From Chloroflexota bacterium (lineage in GTDB: Bacteria; Chloroflexota; Limnocylindria; P2-11E), in contig VBEU01000056.1 of NCBI GenBank assembly GCA_005883775.1, positions 1-41,468 on the forward strand: DNA of 41,468 nt, in the 5' to 3' direction. Shown one piece after another: positions 1 to 7,700 of the stretch. Below the pieces are notes generated by a model. It made no database searches. It had not been told where the DNA came from and was given only the letters and a program-made list of their open reading frames with translations. Position 1 is the first letter of the stretch. The number at the start of each line of letters is the position of its first letter. A program made the translations under genes and the position numbers.

Positions 1-41
1 TTCTCCTGCGCTGCTGCACCGGCCAAGCAGCCAACTCCCAA

Positions 42-61
42 GCAGGGCTGGCCTGCCCTGC
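42..61. other. Inverted repeat upstream of the Hsp70-like gene
   Basis: Perfect 7-bp inverted repeat (GCAGGGC at 42-48, GCCCTGC at 55-61) with a 6-nt loop. No T-run follows, so it is a poor intrinsic terminator. It lies where a -35 element or operator for the gene at 84 would be. It does not match the CIRCE heat-shock operator. It may belong to the end of a gene outside the window. Confidence 0.3.
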
Positions 62-68
62 GCCCGCC

Positions 69-83
69 TACGCTTCGTCGCCC
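69..83 (+). promoter_or_regulatory. Putative leaderless promoter (-10) of the Hsp70-like gene
   Basis: TACGCT (69-74, fits TANNNT) is followed by 9 nt and then the ATG at 84. No purine-rich ribosome binding site lies in between. The spacing would place the transcription start at or next to the start codon. The same arrangement precedes several other unit-leading genes in this window. No convincing -35 is visible. Confidence 0.45.
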
Positions 84-1418
84 ATGCGCTTCGGACTTGA
101 CTTTGGCACTTCCAACACTTCTCTCGCTGTCAATGACGGCACATCGACCCGTGTACTCCCCATCGACGCGGTGGCTGGCGAGACGATGCCGACCGTCCTT
201 TACATCAGGCGGGATGGGACTCCCATCGTCGGACGAGCGGCCATCGATGCATATCTTGAGGACAACCGGACCCGCGGGCCTCTCCGGCGGGAGGTTCAGC
301 TGCTCGGCATACGCCTGCCGTCAACGGACCCCACGCACAAGAGCCTCGAGGCGTACATCCTCGCCGACACGAGCGCCCCCGGCCGGCTCTTTCAGGCGCT
401 TAAGACCTTTCTCGGTGATCCGCTCGCGACCCGGACGAACGTTTTCGGCGACGCCAAGGGTCTCGAGGACCTGATCGCGCTCATCCTCGGGCACGTCCGA
501 AACCGCGCGCAGGAGCTCACCGGAATCGCACCGGAAGCGATCACGCTCGGCCGGCCCGTCCGCTTCATTGGCGGTGACGACGCCGAGGCTCGCGCGACGG
601 GAAGGCTTCGGGCGGCAGCCGAGCTCGCGGGCTTTCGCGAGGTCCGCTTCGTTCCCGAACCGATCGCCGCCGCGCACGCCGCGAACGTCGAGGCGGGGAC
701 GAGCCTCGTGTTCGACTTCGGGGGCGGCACCCTCGACCTGTGCGTCGTTCGGCGCGACGACCGCGGGAGACTCGCGGTCCTCGCGACCGCGGGCGGTCCG
801 ATCGGCGGCGACCGCGCGACCGAGCTTGTCATCGAGGATGCCGTCGCGCCACGCCTCGGCTCGCGGGCCGAATGGGGACCCAAACGCTTGCGGCTGCCTC
901 GCTACATCGTCAACGCGCTGCGCGACTGGCACGCGCTCTCGGCACTCAACGAGAAGCCGCTCCTCGACGCGCTCGACGACCTCGTGCGCGCCGGTGCGCC
1001 GCGACGCGAGCTCGCGGCGCTGCGCAGCGCGATCGAGCTCCAGCTCGGCTACGAGATCTTCCAGACGACGGACGCGACCAAGATCGACCTCTCGACCGTC
1101 CCCGCGGCGATCCTCACCTATCACCACGCCGAGGTGGACGTCGACGCGCGCGTCACGCGCGGGCGCTTCGAGCATCTGATCCGGCCGCTGCTCGACGAGA
1201 CCGCGACCCTCGTTCGAGGGGTGACCGACGACGCGGGCCTCTCGGCGGCCGAGATCGCGGCGGTCGTCTACACCGGCGGATCGAGCGCGATCCCGGTGTT
1301 CCGCGCTCTCATGCGTGAGCTCGTTCCGAACGCCGTCGCACGTGACGCGGCGGCGTTCACGAGCGTCGCCGCCGGGCTTGCCATGCCCGGCGTGACGGAG
1401 GCGGCGGTCACCGGCTAG
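84..1418 (+). CDS. Hsp70-family (DnaK/YegD-like) ATPase without substrate-binding domain
   Basis: A 444-residue protein with an actin/Hsp70 ATPase fold. The phosphate-1 motif GLDFGTSNTSLAV is at residues 4-16, the phosphate-2 motif VFDFGGGTLDL lies near residue 210, and the adenosine motif VVYTGGSSAIP lies near residue 395. Length and the lack of a DnaK-type peptide-binding domain fit the short YegD-like branch, whose clients are largely unknown. It is probably a cytosolic nucleotide-dependent chaperone or regulator. It is followed after 17 bp by the sensor-kinase genes, so co-transcription is possible, although a separate -10-like hexamer precedes the next gene. The start at 84 puts the phosphate-1 motif at the usual distance from the N-terminus. 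Family certain, role not. Confidence 0.85.
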   Translation: MRFGLDFGTSNTSLAVNDGTSTRVLPIDAVAGETMPTVLYIRRDGTPIVGRAAIDAYLEDNRTRGPLRREVQLLGIRLPSTDPTHKSLEAYILADTSAPGRLFQALKTFLGDPLATRTNVFGDAKGLEDLIALILGHVRNRAQELTGIAPEAITLGRPVRFIGGDDAEARATGRLRAAAELAGFREVRFVPEPIAAAHAANVEAGTSLVFDFGGGTLDLCVVRRDDRGRLAVLATAGGPIGGDRATELVIEDAVAPRLGSRAEWGPKRLRLPRYIVNALRDWHALSALNEKPLLDALDDLVRAGAPRRELAALRSAIELQLGYEIFQTTDATKIDLSTVPAAILTYHHAEVDVDARVTRGRFEHLIRPLLDETATLVRGVTDDAGLSAAEIAAVVYTGGSSAIPVFRALMRELVPNAVARDAAAFTSVAAGLAMPGVTEAAVTG

Positions 1419-1420
1419 GG

Positions 1421-1435
1421 GACAATCGTGGGCTG
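1421..1435 (+). promoter_or_regulatory. Putative leaderless promoter (-10) of the DUF4118 sensor gene
   Basis: GACAAT (1421-1426, four of six bases of TATAAT) lies 9 nt before the ATG at 1436, with no Shine-Dalgarno between. The same hexamer at nearly the same spacing precedes hpt at 12524. The element starts directly after the stop codon of the Hsp70-like gene. Confidence 0.4.
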
Positions 1436-1882
1436 ATGCGTCGTCTGATCCCGTATGCCGGCGCGGCAGCGGCCGTGGCGATCACCACCGCGCTCATCGA
1501 CTTCGTCGTCGGGCGCGCTCAGATCGCGAACATCTCGATGCTCTATCTCGTGGCGGTGCTTGTCGTCGCGGTGGCCTTCGGTCGGGCCGCCGCGATCGTC
1601 GCGAGCGTCCTCGCCTTTGTCACCTTCGACTGGTTCTTCGTGCCGCCGACCCACCAGCTGGTCGTGGCCGACGCGCAGGAGCTCTTCTCGCTGGCGCTCT
1701 TCCTCATCACCGCGGTCGTCACCGGAACGCTCGCGGCACGCGAGCGAGCGCGCGCGCAGGAGGCCGAGCACCGCGAACACGACGCCAAGGTCCTCTACGA
1801 GGCGGCCTTCCTCATGGCGGAGCCGCTCGCGACGAGTCGGCGCGCGCCAGCCTGCGCGCGACCGGCAGTGAGCTCCGGCTGA
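1436..1882 (+). CDS. KdpD-like DUF4118 membrane sensor, N-terminal half of a split histidine kinase
   Basis: A 148-residue protein with hydrophobic helices at about 5-25, 33-60 and 82-100. The stretch FDWFFVPPTHQ between helices is the hallmark of the DUF4118 transmembrane module of KdpD kinases. After the last helix a charged linker leads to YEAAFLMAEPLA, which looks like the first helix of the GAF domain that usually follows. The frame then changes: from about residue 133 the residues (SRRAPACARP...) no longer look like a GAF domain, while the next frame continues one. The stop TGA overlaps the ATG of the kinase gene (TGATG). The N-terminal KdpD domain (Walker A plus USP) is absent. Either a genuine two-protein sensor with coupled translation or one gene broken by a small deletion. 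Confidence 0.7.
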   Translation: MRRLIPYAGAAAAVAITTALIDFVVGRAQIANISMLYLVAVLVVAVAFGRAAAIVASVLAFVTFDWFFVPPTHQLVVADAQELFSLALFLITAVVTGTLAARERARAQEAEHREHDAKVLYEAAFLMAEPLATSRRAPACARPAVSSG

Positions 1883-2832
1883 TGAACCCGGCGGGCCCCT
1901 CCCGCACCGTCCGGCTCGTCGGACCTACGACGGCCCGCGCCGGCCGCCGGGCTCGCCTGGTGCCGATCGTCGCGGCGGGCACGCGGGTGGGTCGCCTTGC
2001 GGTGCTGCCCCGAGCGGGAGCCGCAGCGCTCGAAGCGGCCGACGAACGCGTGCTCGCGATCGCCGCCGCGCAGCTGGGACTGACGATCGAGCGTGCGCGA
2101 TTCCGACAGGAGGCCACCGAGTCTGAGGTCCTCCGGCGCTCGGATGATCTCAAGACCGAGCTCCTTCACGCCGTGTCGCACGAGCTCCGCACGCCGCTCG
2201 CGTCGATCCTTGCCTCGGCCGGCAGCCTTCGGCAACACGATGTCGAGTGGACCGAGCGCGAGCGCGACGAGTTCGCGACCGCGATCCAGGACGAGGCCGT
2301 GCGGCTCGACCGCCTCGTGGGCAGCCTTCTCGATCTCTCACGTATCGAGAATGGGAGACTCGTGCCTCACAAGGCCTGGCACGACGTCGGCGCGCTCGTC
2401 GAGGACGTCGCCGGCCGGATGCGACCAGTCACCGCGGGGCACCCCGTGCACCTCGATGTGCCGGAGGACCTTCCGCCGATCGAACTCGACTACGTCGAAA
2501 TCCAGCAGGTCCTCTCGAACCTGGTCGAGAACGCCGCGAAGTTCTCTCCGGCAGGGTCCGAGATCGGAATCAGCGTTGGGCGCGACGACGGAAACGTTCG
2601 CTTCGCCGTTCGCGACCACGGTCCTGGGATCGCGCCGGGTGATGCGGAACGCGTTTTCGAGCCGTTCGTTCGCCTCGCGCGCGCCGGACAGGGGCCGCGC
2701 GGCGTGGGCCTCGGCCTCGCCATCGCCAAGCGTCTCGTCGAAGCGCACGCCGGAACGATCTGGATCGATCGCGGTGTAAGCGACGGAACACGGATCGTCT
2801 TCACGCTCCCGGGCCGCGCCGGTGTCAACTAA
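1882..2832 (+). CDS. Histidine kinase, C-terminal half of the KdpD-like sensor
   Basis: 316 residues. Positions 1-70 resemble the second half of a GAF domain. HisKA follows with the phosphoacceptor His100 in SHELRTP, then the HATPase domain with N-box (LSNLVENAAKFSP), G1 (DHGPGIAPGD) and G2 (GVGLGLAIAKR). All catalytic boxes are intact, so the kinase core should work. In-frame sequence upstream of the ATG (reading ESARASLRATGSELRL) continues the GAF-like fold, which suggests the true protein began in the gene before. The regulator gene overlaps its 3' end by 11 bp. By family it would phosphorylate the regulator encoded next and act at the membrane; the signal could be potassium or osmotic stress, inferred from the KdpD relationship and the transporters beside it. 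Confidence 0.8.
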   Translation: MNPAGPSRTVRLVGPTTARAGRRARLVPIVAAGTRVGRLAVLPRAGAAALEAADERVLAIAAAQLGLTIERARFRQEATESEVLRRSDDLKTELLHAVSHELRTPLASILASAGSLRQHDVEWTERERDEFATAIQDEAVRLDRLVGSLLDLSRIENGRLVPHKAWHDVGALVEDVAGRMRPVTAGHPVHLDVPEDLPPIELDYVEIQQVLSNLVENAAKFSPAGSEIGISVGRDDGNVRFAVRDHGPGIAPGDAERVFEPFVRLARAGQGPRGVGLGLAIAKRLVEAHAGTIWIDRGVSDGTRIVFTLPGRAGVN

Positions 2833-3544
2833 TACCGTGCGCGCGGAGCCGTCGGGGGCGCGTCTTCTCGTGGTCGACGACGAACCATCGATGATCCGGA
2901 CGCTGCGCACGAACCTACGGGGCCACGGCTTCCAGGTCGAAACGGCGGAGACAGCCGGTGATGCGATCGCGAGCTATGAGCGCAAGCAGCCGGATCTCGT
3001 CGTGCTCGACCTCAACCTGCCGGATGGAGATGGGTTCGAGGTGGTCCGTCGCATCCGCGAGCACTCCGGGACGCCGATCATCGTGCTCTCGGCTCGCGGC
3101 GGCGAGACCGACAAAGTGAACGCGCTCGACCTCGGCGCCGACGACTACATGACCAAGCCGTTCGGGATCGATGAGCTCCTGGCGCGAATCCGTGTTGCGC
3201 TCCGCCACGTCGCGCGGCCCGGGACGGGAGCTGAGCCGCGCATCACGAGCGGCGAGCTCGTGGTCGACCTCGAGCTCAGGGAAGTCACCGTTGGGGGCCG
3301 CACGATCCACCTGACGCCCACCGAGTACGACCTCCTCAAGGTCTTCGTCACCAATCCGAACAAAGTGCTGACGGACCGGATGCTCCTGCAGCAGGTCTGG
3401 GGACCGGACTACGGTGATGAATCGCATTACCTGCACGTCTACGTCGCCCGGCTGCGTCGCAAGATCGAGAGCGATCCACAGGACCCCGCGTATCTGGTGA
3501 CCGAACCCGGCGTCGGTTACCGCTTCCGCTCCGAAGAGCTGTAA
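2822..3544 (+). CDS. OmpR/KdpE-type response regulator
   Basis: 240 residues. The receiver domain has the acidic pair Asp19-Asp20, phosphoacceptor Asp63 (VVLDLNLPDGDG), Ser90 and Lys112 (TKPF), all intact. A winged-helix DNA-binding domain follows (LTPTEYDLLKVF, YLHVYVARLRRKIE, VGYRF at the end). GTG at 2822 overlaps the kinase gene by 11 bp; a second GTG at 2837 is also possible. Overall resemblance is to KdpE. The nearest candidate target is the KimA-like transporter gene 80 bp downstream, since no kdpFABC genes occur in the window. Partner assignment follows from adjacency and is secure; target is an inference. Confidence 0.88.
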   Translation: MSTNTVRAEPSGARLLVVDDEPSMIRTLRTNLRGHGFQVETAETAGDAIASYERKQPDLVVLDLNLPDGDGFEVVRRIREHSGTPIIVLSARGGETDKVNALDLGADDYMTKPFGIDELLARIRVALRHVARPGTGAEPRITSGELVVDLELREVTVGGRTIHLTPTEYDLLKVFVTNPNKVLTDRMLLQQVWGPDYGDESHYLHVYVARLRRKIESDPQDPAYLVTEPGVGYRFRSEEL

Positions 3545-3555
3545 CCCGCCTTTGA

Positions 3556-3575
3556 GCCGCCGTTGAGGAGGCGGC
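3556..3575 (+). terminator. Weak hairpin after the KdpE-like gene
   Basis: GCCGCC (3556-3561) pairs with GGCGGC (3570-3575) across an 8-nt loop, 12 bp after the regulator stop codon. No T-run follows, so this may be only a weak terminator or a processing site. The transporter gene begins 48 bp later. Confidence 0.25.
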
Positions 3576-3623
3576 GGTGTTCATTGACACGCTGTTGAGC
3601 GATTTGGGACGAACCTCCTTGGG

Positions 3624-5642
3624 ATGGACTCTCACGGCGAGCGCGGGGATCTTCCGGGGCTTGAACAGCTCGTCCCAAAGCAGGGCCGACGGCCAGGCGA
3701 TCGCTACGTGCGGATCGTTTCGCCCCGGCGCGAATTCCGTCGGGCGGAGGGGCACTACGTAGCGACCGACGCCGCTATTCTCCCGCCCGGTCAGACGGGT
3801 CGAATCCTGGCTGGCATCAGGCACAAGCTTTTTGGGAGGCCGCTTGCGACCGAGGCCGAGGGCTCCGAGCGCCTCACGGTCGCGACCGGCTACGCCATCC
3901 TCGCGTCGGACAACATTTCGTCGTCCGCGTATGCGACCGAGGAGGCGATGCGGGTCCTCGCCCTCGCCGGTGTCGCGGCCCTCTCGCTCACCATGCCGAT
4001 CGCACTCGCGATCGTCGGGGTGCTTGCGGTTGTTGTCCTCTCCCAGCTGCAGGTGATCAAGGCGTATCCGAACGGCGGCGGCAGCTACGTCGTCACGAGC
4101 GACAACCTTGGCCGAGTGCCCGGCCTGATCGCGGCCTCCTCGCTCCTGATCGACTACGTCCTCACGGTCGCGGTCTCGACCGCGGCGGGCGTTGCGGCGA
4201 TCACCTCGTTCGCCCCGGCGCTTCACGACATGCGCGTGCCGCTCGGGCTCGCGTTCATCGCTCTGCTCGCGATCGGGAACCTCCGCGGCATTCGCGAAGC
4301 GGGGATGATCTTCGCGATCCCGACGTACGTCTACGTCCTTTCGCTCGCGGGCCTGATCGGGTATGGCCTGTTCCGAGTGATCGCGGGCGACGTGCCGCCG
4401 CCGGCCATCCCGCCTGACCCTGTTCCGTCGACCGGCATTGCCGCGCTGTCGGTGCTCCTCATCCTCCGCGCGTTCGCGTCTGGCTCGGTCGCGCTCACCG
4501 GTGCGGAGGCGGTCGCGAATGGCGTTCCGAGCATGAAAGCCCCCGAGACGCGGAACGCCTCGATGACTCTCATCCTTATGGCGATCACGTTCGGCACGAT
4601 CTTCCTGGGTCTCACGTTCCTCGCCCAGGCCATCGGGGTCGTGCCGGATCAGCGAGAGCAGGAGACCCTCAACAGCCTCGTAACACGGTCACTGGTCGGC
4701 GACGGTTTCCCCTACTACCTCGTGCAGGTGTCGACCGCGGTCATCCTCGCGCTCGCCGCAAACACCGGGTTCACCGGATTCCCGCGTCTCGCGGCGGTGC
4801 TCGCGAACGATCGCTTCATGCCGCGGCACTTCGCCGATCGCGGCGAGCGCCTCGCCTTCTCCTTCGGCATCCTGGTACTCGCGGCACTTGCGAGCCTCGT
4901 GCTTATCGCGTTTGGCGGGAGCGTCACGGCGCTCATCCCGCTGTACACGATCGGTGTGTTCCTCGCGTTCACCCTTTCGCAGACCGGCCTGGTGCGACGT
5001 TGGCTCCGCCTACGGCCGGGCGGCTGGAAGGTCACGGCGGGGATCAACGGCGTCGGGGCTGTGGTCACCGGTGTCGTGCTGGTCATCACCACGGTCACGA
5101 AGTTCGAGCACGGCGCGTGGATGGTCCTCATCGTCATGCCGTTGCTCGTGCTGCTGCTGCATGGCATCAGCACGCATTACACGGCCGCCCAGGACTCCCT
5201 TGTCGTCGAGGATCTCCGGCAGGACCTGCCGAAGCTCCCGCAGCCAATGGTCATCGTCCCAGTCGCCCGACTCGACCGAACCGCCGTGCACGCGCTGACG
5301 TTCGCATCCTCGATCTCGGATCACGTGCGGGCCGTACACATCGCGACGAGCCACGAGACCGCCGCGGCGTTCCAGCTCCGTTGGGAGGCCTGGGCAGCCG
5401 ACGTCCCGCTCGAGGTGATCGTGTCGCCGTACCGTTCGCTGGTGCCACCGCTGCTCACCTATATCGAGAGGGTCGGGTCGAACTCTGACCGGCCCCTCAC
5501 GATCGTGGTGAGCCAGTTCGTGCCGAGGCACTGGTGGGAGTTTTTCCTGCACAGTCAGACGGCTTTCCGCCTGAAGCTCGCGCTGCTCTTCCGGCCGGAC
5601 ACGATCGTGATCGATGTGCCGTACCACCCGCGCGAGAGCTAG
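3624..5642 (+). CDS. KimA-like (APC superfamily) potassium transporter
   Basis: 672 residues. The membrane core (about 90-500, about twelve helices) carries KimA-family signatures: ILASDNISSSAYATEE, YPNGGGSYVV, LLIDYVLTVAVS and NTGFTGFPRL. After the last helix comes a cytosolic USP-like domain (from about 540: MVIVPVARLDR, RPLTIVVSQFVPRHWWEFFL). Bacillus KimA is a proton-coupled, high-affinity potassium importer inhibited by c-di-AMP; the same transport role is inferred here. The first 60 or so residues form an N-terminal extension containing GDRYVRIV and VAT, shared with the second copy at 7676-9292. ATG 3624 is the only usual start before an in-frame stop near 3585. The gene meets trkA tail to tail with a 4-bp overlap. 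Often annotated simply as amino acid permease. Confidence 0.82.
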   Translation: MDSHGERGDLPGLEQLVPKQGRRPGDRYVRIVSPRREFRRAEGHYVATDAAILPPGQTGRILAGIRHKLFGRPLATEAEGSERLTVATGYAILASDNISSSAYATEEAMRVLALAGVAALSLTMPIALAIVGVLAVVVLSQLQVIKAYPNGGGSYVVTSDNLGRVPGLIAASSLLIDYVLTVAVSTAAGVAAITSFAPALHDMRVPLGLAFIALLAIGNLRGIREAGMIFAIPTYVYVLSLAGLIGYGLFRVIAGDVPPPAIPPDPVPSTGIAALSVLLILRAFASGSVALTGAEAVANGVPSMKAPETRNASMTLILMAITFGTIFLGLTFLAQAIGVVPDQREQETLNSLVTRSLVGDGFPYYLVQVSTAVILALAANTGFTGFPRLAAVLANDRFMPRHFADRGERLAFSFGILVLAALASLVLIAFGGSVTALIPLYTIGVFLAFTLSQTGLVRRWLRLRPGGWKVTAGINGVGAVVTGVVLVITTVTKFEHGAWMVLIVMPLLVLLLHGISTHYTAAQDSLVVEDLRQDLPKLPQPMVIVPVARLDRTAVHALTFASSISDHVRAVHIATSHETAAAFQLRWEAWAADVPLEVIVSPYRSLVPPLLTYIERVGSNSDRPLTIVVSQFVPRHWWEFFLHSQTAFRLKLALLFRPDTIVIDVPYHPRES

Positions 5643-6295
5643 CCCATCAGGGCTTTGCGGACCTCGCTCTCGGACGCCGTCGGCGAGAAGACCATGACAC
5701 GATCGCCGACCTCCAGCTTGGTGTCGTCGTCAGCATGCATGAGCTTGCCTTTGCGAATGATCCCGCCCACAAGCGCGCCGCTCGGTAAGCGCAGACTCCC
5801 GACGCTCTTTCCCGCGGGCGGCGTCCCGATGGCGATCTCCGCCTCGATCAACTCGTTCGCGGAACCGGCGAGTGACATGAGCGGCATGAAGCCTCCCGAC
5901 GGGAGCTCCTGTTCGATGACGTTCATGAGTACGCGCGTCGATGAGATGGTCTCGTCGATGCCGAGCGTCTTGAAGACGATCTCGTTCTTCGGGTTGTTGA
6001 CGCGCGCGATCACGCGGGGCGTGCGGCAACGTATCTTCGCCAGCTGACAGATCACAAGATTCTTCGCATCGTCGCCAGTAACAGCGATGAGCGCGTCGGC
6101 GCGGCTGCAGCCGGCCTCCATCTGCGCGCGTCCCTCGTCCGCCGGGGCATTCATGACGATCGAGCCGAGCCGCTCCTGGACGAAATTGGCGCGGCGTCGA
6201 TCGGCTTCGATGATCGTGACCTCGTGTCCTGACTCGAGGAGAGCCTGCGAGAGATGGAACCCCACCTCGCCCGCGCCAGCCACGACGAAGTACAT
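5639..6295 (-). CDS. TrkA-family RCK protein with C-terminal ligand domain (CeoB-like)
   Basis: 218 residues. An N-terminal Rossmann RCK domain opens with VVAGAGEVGFHL (GxGxxG nucleotide motif), acidic Glu31 follows the second strand, and a TrkA_C domain covers about 135-215 (PPAGKSVGSLRLPSGALVG, LEVGDRVMVFS). Such proteins are peripheral subunits that gate potassium channels or transporters by binding NAD(H)/ATP, and TrkA_C of related proteins binds c-di-AMP. No TrkH/KtrB pore gene is present; the nearest transporters are the two KimA-like proteins. Last gene of the minus-strand operon, 16 bp after the second RCK gene. Function by family is secure, the membrane partner is inferred. Confidence 0.85.
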   Translation of the reverse strand: MYFVVAGAGEVGFHLSQALLESGHEVTIIEADRRRANFVQERLGSIVMNAPADEGRAQMEAGCSRADALIAVTGDDAKNLVICQLAKIRCRTPRVIARVNNPKNEIVFKTLGIDETISSTRVLMNVIEQELPSGGFMPLMSLAGSANELIEAEIAIGTPPAGKSVGSLRLPSGALVGGIIRKGKLMHADDDTKLEVGDRVMVFSPTASESEVRKALMG

Positions 6296-6311
6296 CTTTA
6301 CAGCACCATCC

Positions 6312-6827
6312 TTATCGGGCCTTCACCGGGGCCTTCAAGGGCTCGTTGACCATGTCGGCCTCATGCGCCAGCGCTTTCCGCATGAGGACCTCCCCGACCT
6401 CGCGGTCTTCCTGCAGCATCGCGTGAAGGAGCGTACCGAGGATCGTCGTCCGGGAGAACGTGTTGATCCCCATCTCGCGATAGGTCTGCGCGCGCACGGG
6501 GTCGTTCACCTTGGCAATCACCTGTTTTACCCCGAAGATCTTCTGAGCGATCTGCGCCGCCATCAGATTGCGGTTGTCCCCTTCAGTGAGCGCCAGAAGA
6601 GCATCGGCCCGTTCGATCCCAGCTTGGCGAAGGACTTCGAGATCCGTGCCGTCACCCAGGATCGTTTCGCCTTTGAACGACGTGGGAAGATGCTGGAACC
6701 AGGCGCGCTCCGCGCGCGCTGGACTCGTCGACGCGATGTCAACGACGCTCACGCGATGGCCCTCGGAGTCGAGGAGTCCCGCGAGAAACCCACCCACCCG
6801 GCCGCAGCCGACGATGATGACGTTCAC
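6312..6827 (-). CDS. TrkA-family RCK protein, N-domain only (CeoC-like)
   Basis: 171 residues. Begins VNVIIVGCGRVGGFLA, the GxGxxG dinucleotide motif, followed by VVD after strand two; the fold continues through AKVNDPVRAQTY. Only about 35 residues follow the Rossmann domain, so a full TrkA_C domain is missing, unlike its neighbour. I chose GTG at 6827 because it overlaps the USP stop (GTGA), has GGAGG 7 nt upstream and places the glycine motif at the N-terminus. Two unequal RCK proteins side by side recall mycobacterial ceoB-ceoC; a hetero-octameric ring is plausible. Partner transporter is inferred to be KimA-like. Confidence 0.82.
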   Translation of the reverse strand: MNVIIVGCGRVGGFLAGLLDSEGHRVSVVDIASTSPARAERAWFQHLPTSFKGETILGDGTDLEVLRQAGIERADALLALTEGDNRNLMAAQIAQKIFGVKQVIAKVNDPVRAQTYREMGINTFSRTTILGTLLHAMLQEDREVGEVLMRKALAHEADMVNEPLKAPVKAR

Positions 6828-7252
6828 CTGGTCTCCTCCTGACGATACGCGAGCACCGCACACGGCGCGTTGACGTACACGTTCTGCACGGTTCGCCCCA
6901 CGTACACCCTTCCTAGTCGCTTTCGAAAGGGCATCGCAACGACGATCAGGTCTGACTTCCGTTCCACCGCCGTATCGACGATCGCCGCCGCCGCGTCGCG
7001 CGCCTGGAGGAGCTCGGTGTCGAGCTCGAACCCCGCCTGGTCGGCAACTTTCTTAGCGCTCGCCAGGAGCTCCTCGCCGCGGTCGAGCTCGGGCTCGAGA
7101 ACCGCATCAAGAGGAAGGTTCCACCGCACTTCGATCACGTGGATCCCGATCACTTCAGCCTTCGCGGATTTTGCGATGGGCGACACAAGACGAAGCATGT
7201 CCGGATCCGCGCTCGTCCCCGCGAGGGCGACCAGGATCCGTTTCGGTTGCAT
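6824..7252 (-). CDS. Universal stress protein (UspA family)
   Basis: 142 residues, a single USP domain: RILVALAGTSADPDM at the start, IGIHVIEVRW for strand two, DLIVVAMPFRKR and GRTVQNVYVNAPCAVLAYR at the C-terminus, where ATP-binding USPs have their GxxGxxxxxxxxxG(S/T) signature; here the pattern is only partly kept, so nucleotide binding is uncertain. It lies 13 bp after the second KimA-like gene, whose C-terminal domain is of the same fold, and overlaps the RCK gene by 4 bp. Probably a soluble regulator of the potassium transport genes around it; this role is inferred from context. Confidence 0.8.
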   Translation of the reverse strand: MQPKRILVALAGTSADPDMLRLVSPIAKSAKAEVIGIHVIEVRWNLPLDAVLEPELDRGEELLASAKKVADQAGFELDTELLQARDAAAAIVDTAVERKSDLIVVAMPFRKRLGRVYVGRTVQNVYVNAPCAVLAYRQEETR

Positions 7253-7265
7253 GAATTGCGCGAGT

Positions 7266-7700
7266 CTAGCGTCGTCGGGTCAGATTCGATGTGTCTTCAA
7301 AGTGGTAAGGGACGTCGATCACGATCGTGTTCGGCCGGAAGAGAAGGGCCGCCTTGAGACGGAACGCGGTCTGGCTGTGCAGGAGCCATTCCCACCAATG
7401 ACGGGGGACGAACTCGCTCAGCACGACCGTGATCGGTCGGTCGTCGGGCTTGCCCATGGCGTCGATGTATTTGAGGAGCGGCGCCAGCAACGATCGGTAG
7501 GGCGAGACGACGATATCCAGCTTGATGTCCGTGTCGAGCTGCTCCCAACGCCGACGGAATTCCTCGGCACTCGTATTGGAAGTCGAGATGTGGACGGCTT
7601 TCACGGTCGGCGAGACGGATCGGGCGAACGCCAGCGCTTGGAGGGCGGCGCGGTCAAGGCGGGCGATGGGCACGATCACGACCGGAGCCGGCAAGAGTAG
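7266..7700 (-). pseudogene. C-terminal USP-like fragment of the second KimA-like transporter
   Basis: About 145 codons in a different frame from 7676-9292 but clearly its continuation: VVIVPIARLDR, SPYRSLLAPLLKYID, FVPRHWWEWLLHSQTAFRL and NTIVIDVPYHFE align almost residue for residue with the end of the intact copy at 3624-5642. Start given is where homology begins; no ribosome binding site or convincing start codon is evident, so independent translation is doubtful. Compared with the intact copy about 27 residues are missing at the frame change. Followed 13 bp later by the USP gene. Confidence 0.7.

Noticed and set aside
42..61. CIRCE heat-shock operator before the Hsp70-like gene
   Set aside because: The inverted repeat is GC-rich with a 6-nt loop and has no TTAGCACTC/GAGTGCTAA halves.
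3545..3623. c-di-AMP (ydaO) riboswitch in front of the KimA-like gene
   Set aside because: Only 79 bp are available between stop and start, too short for this riboswitch, and the conserved pseudo-symmetric elements are not seen.
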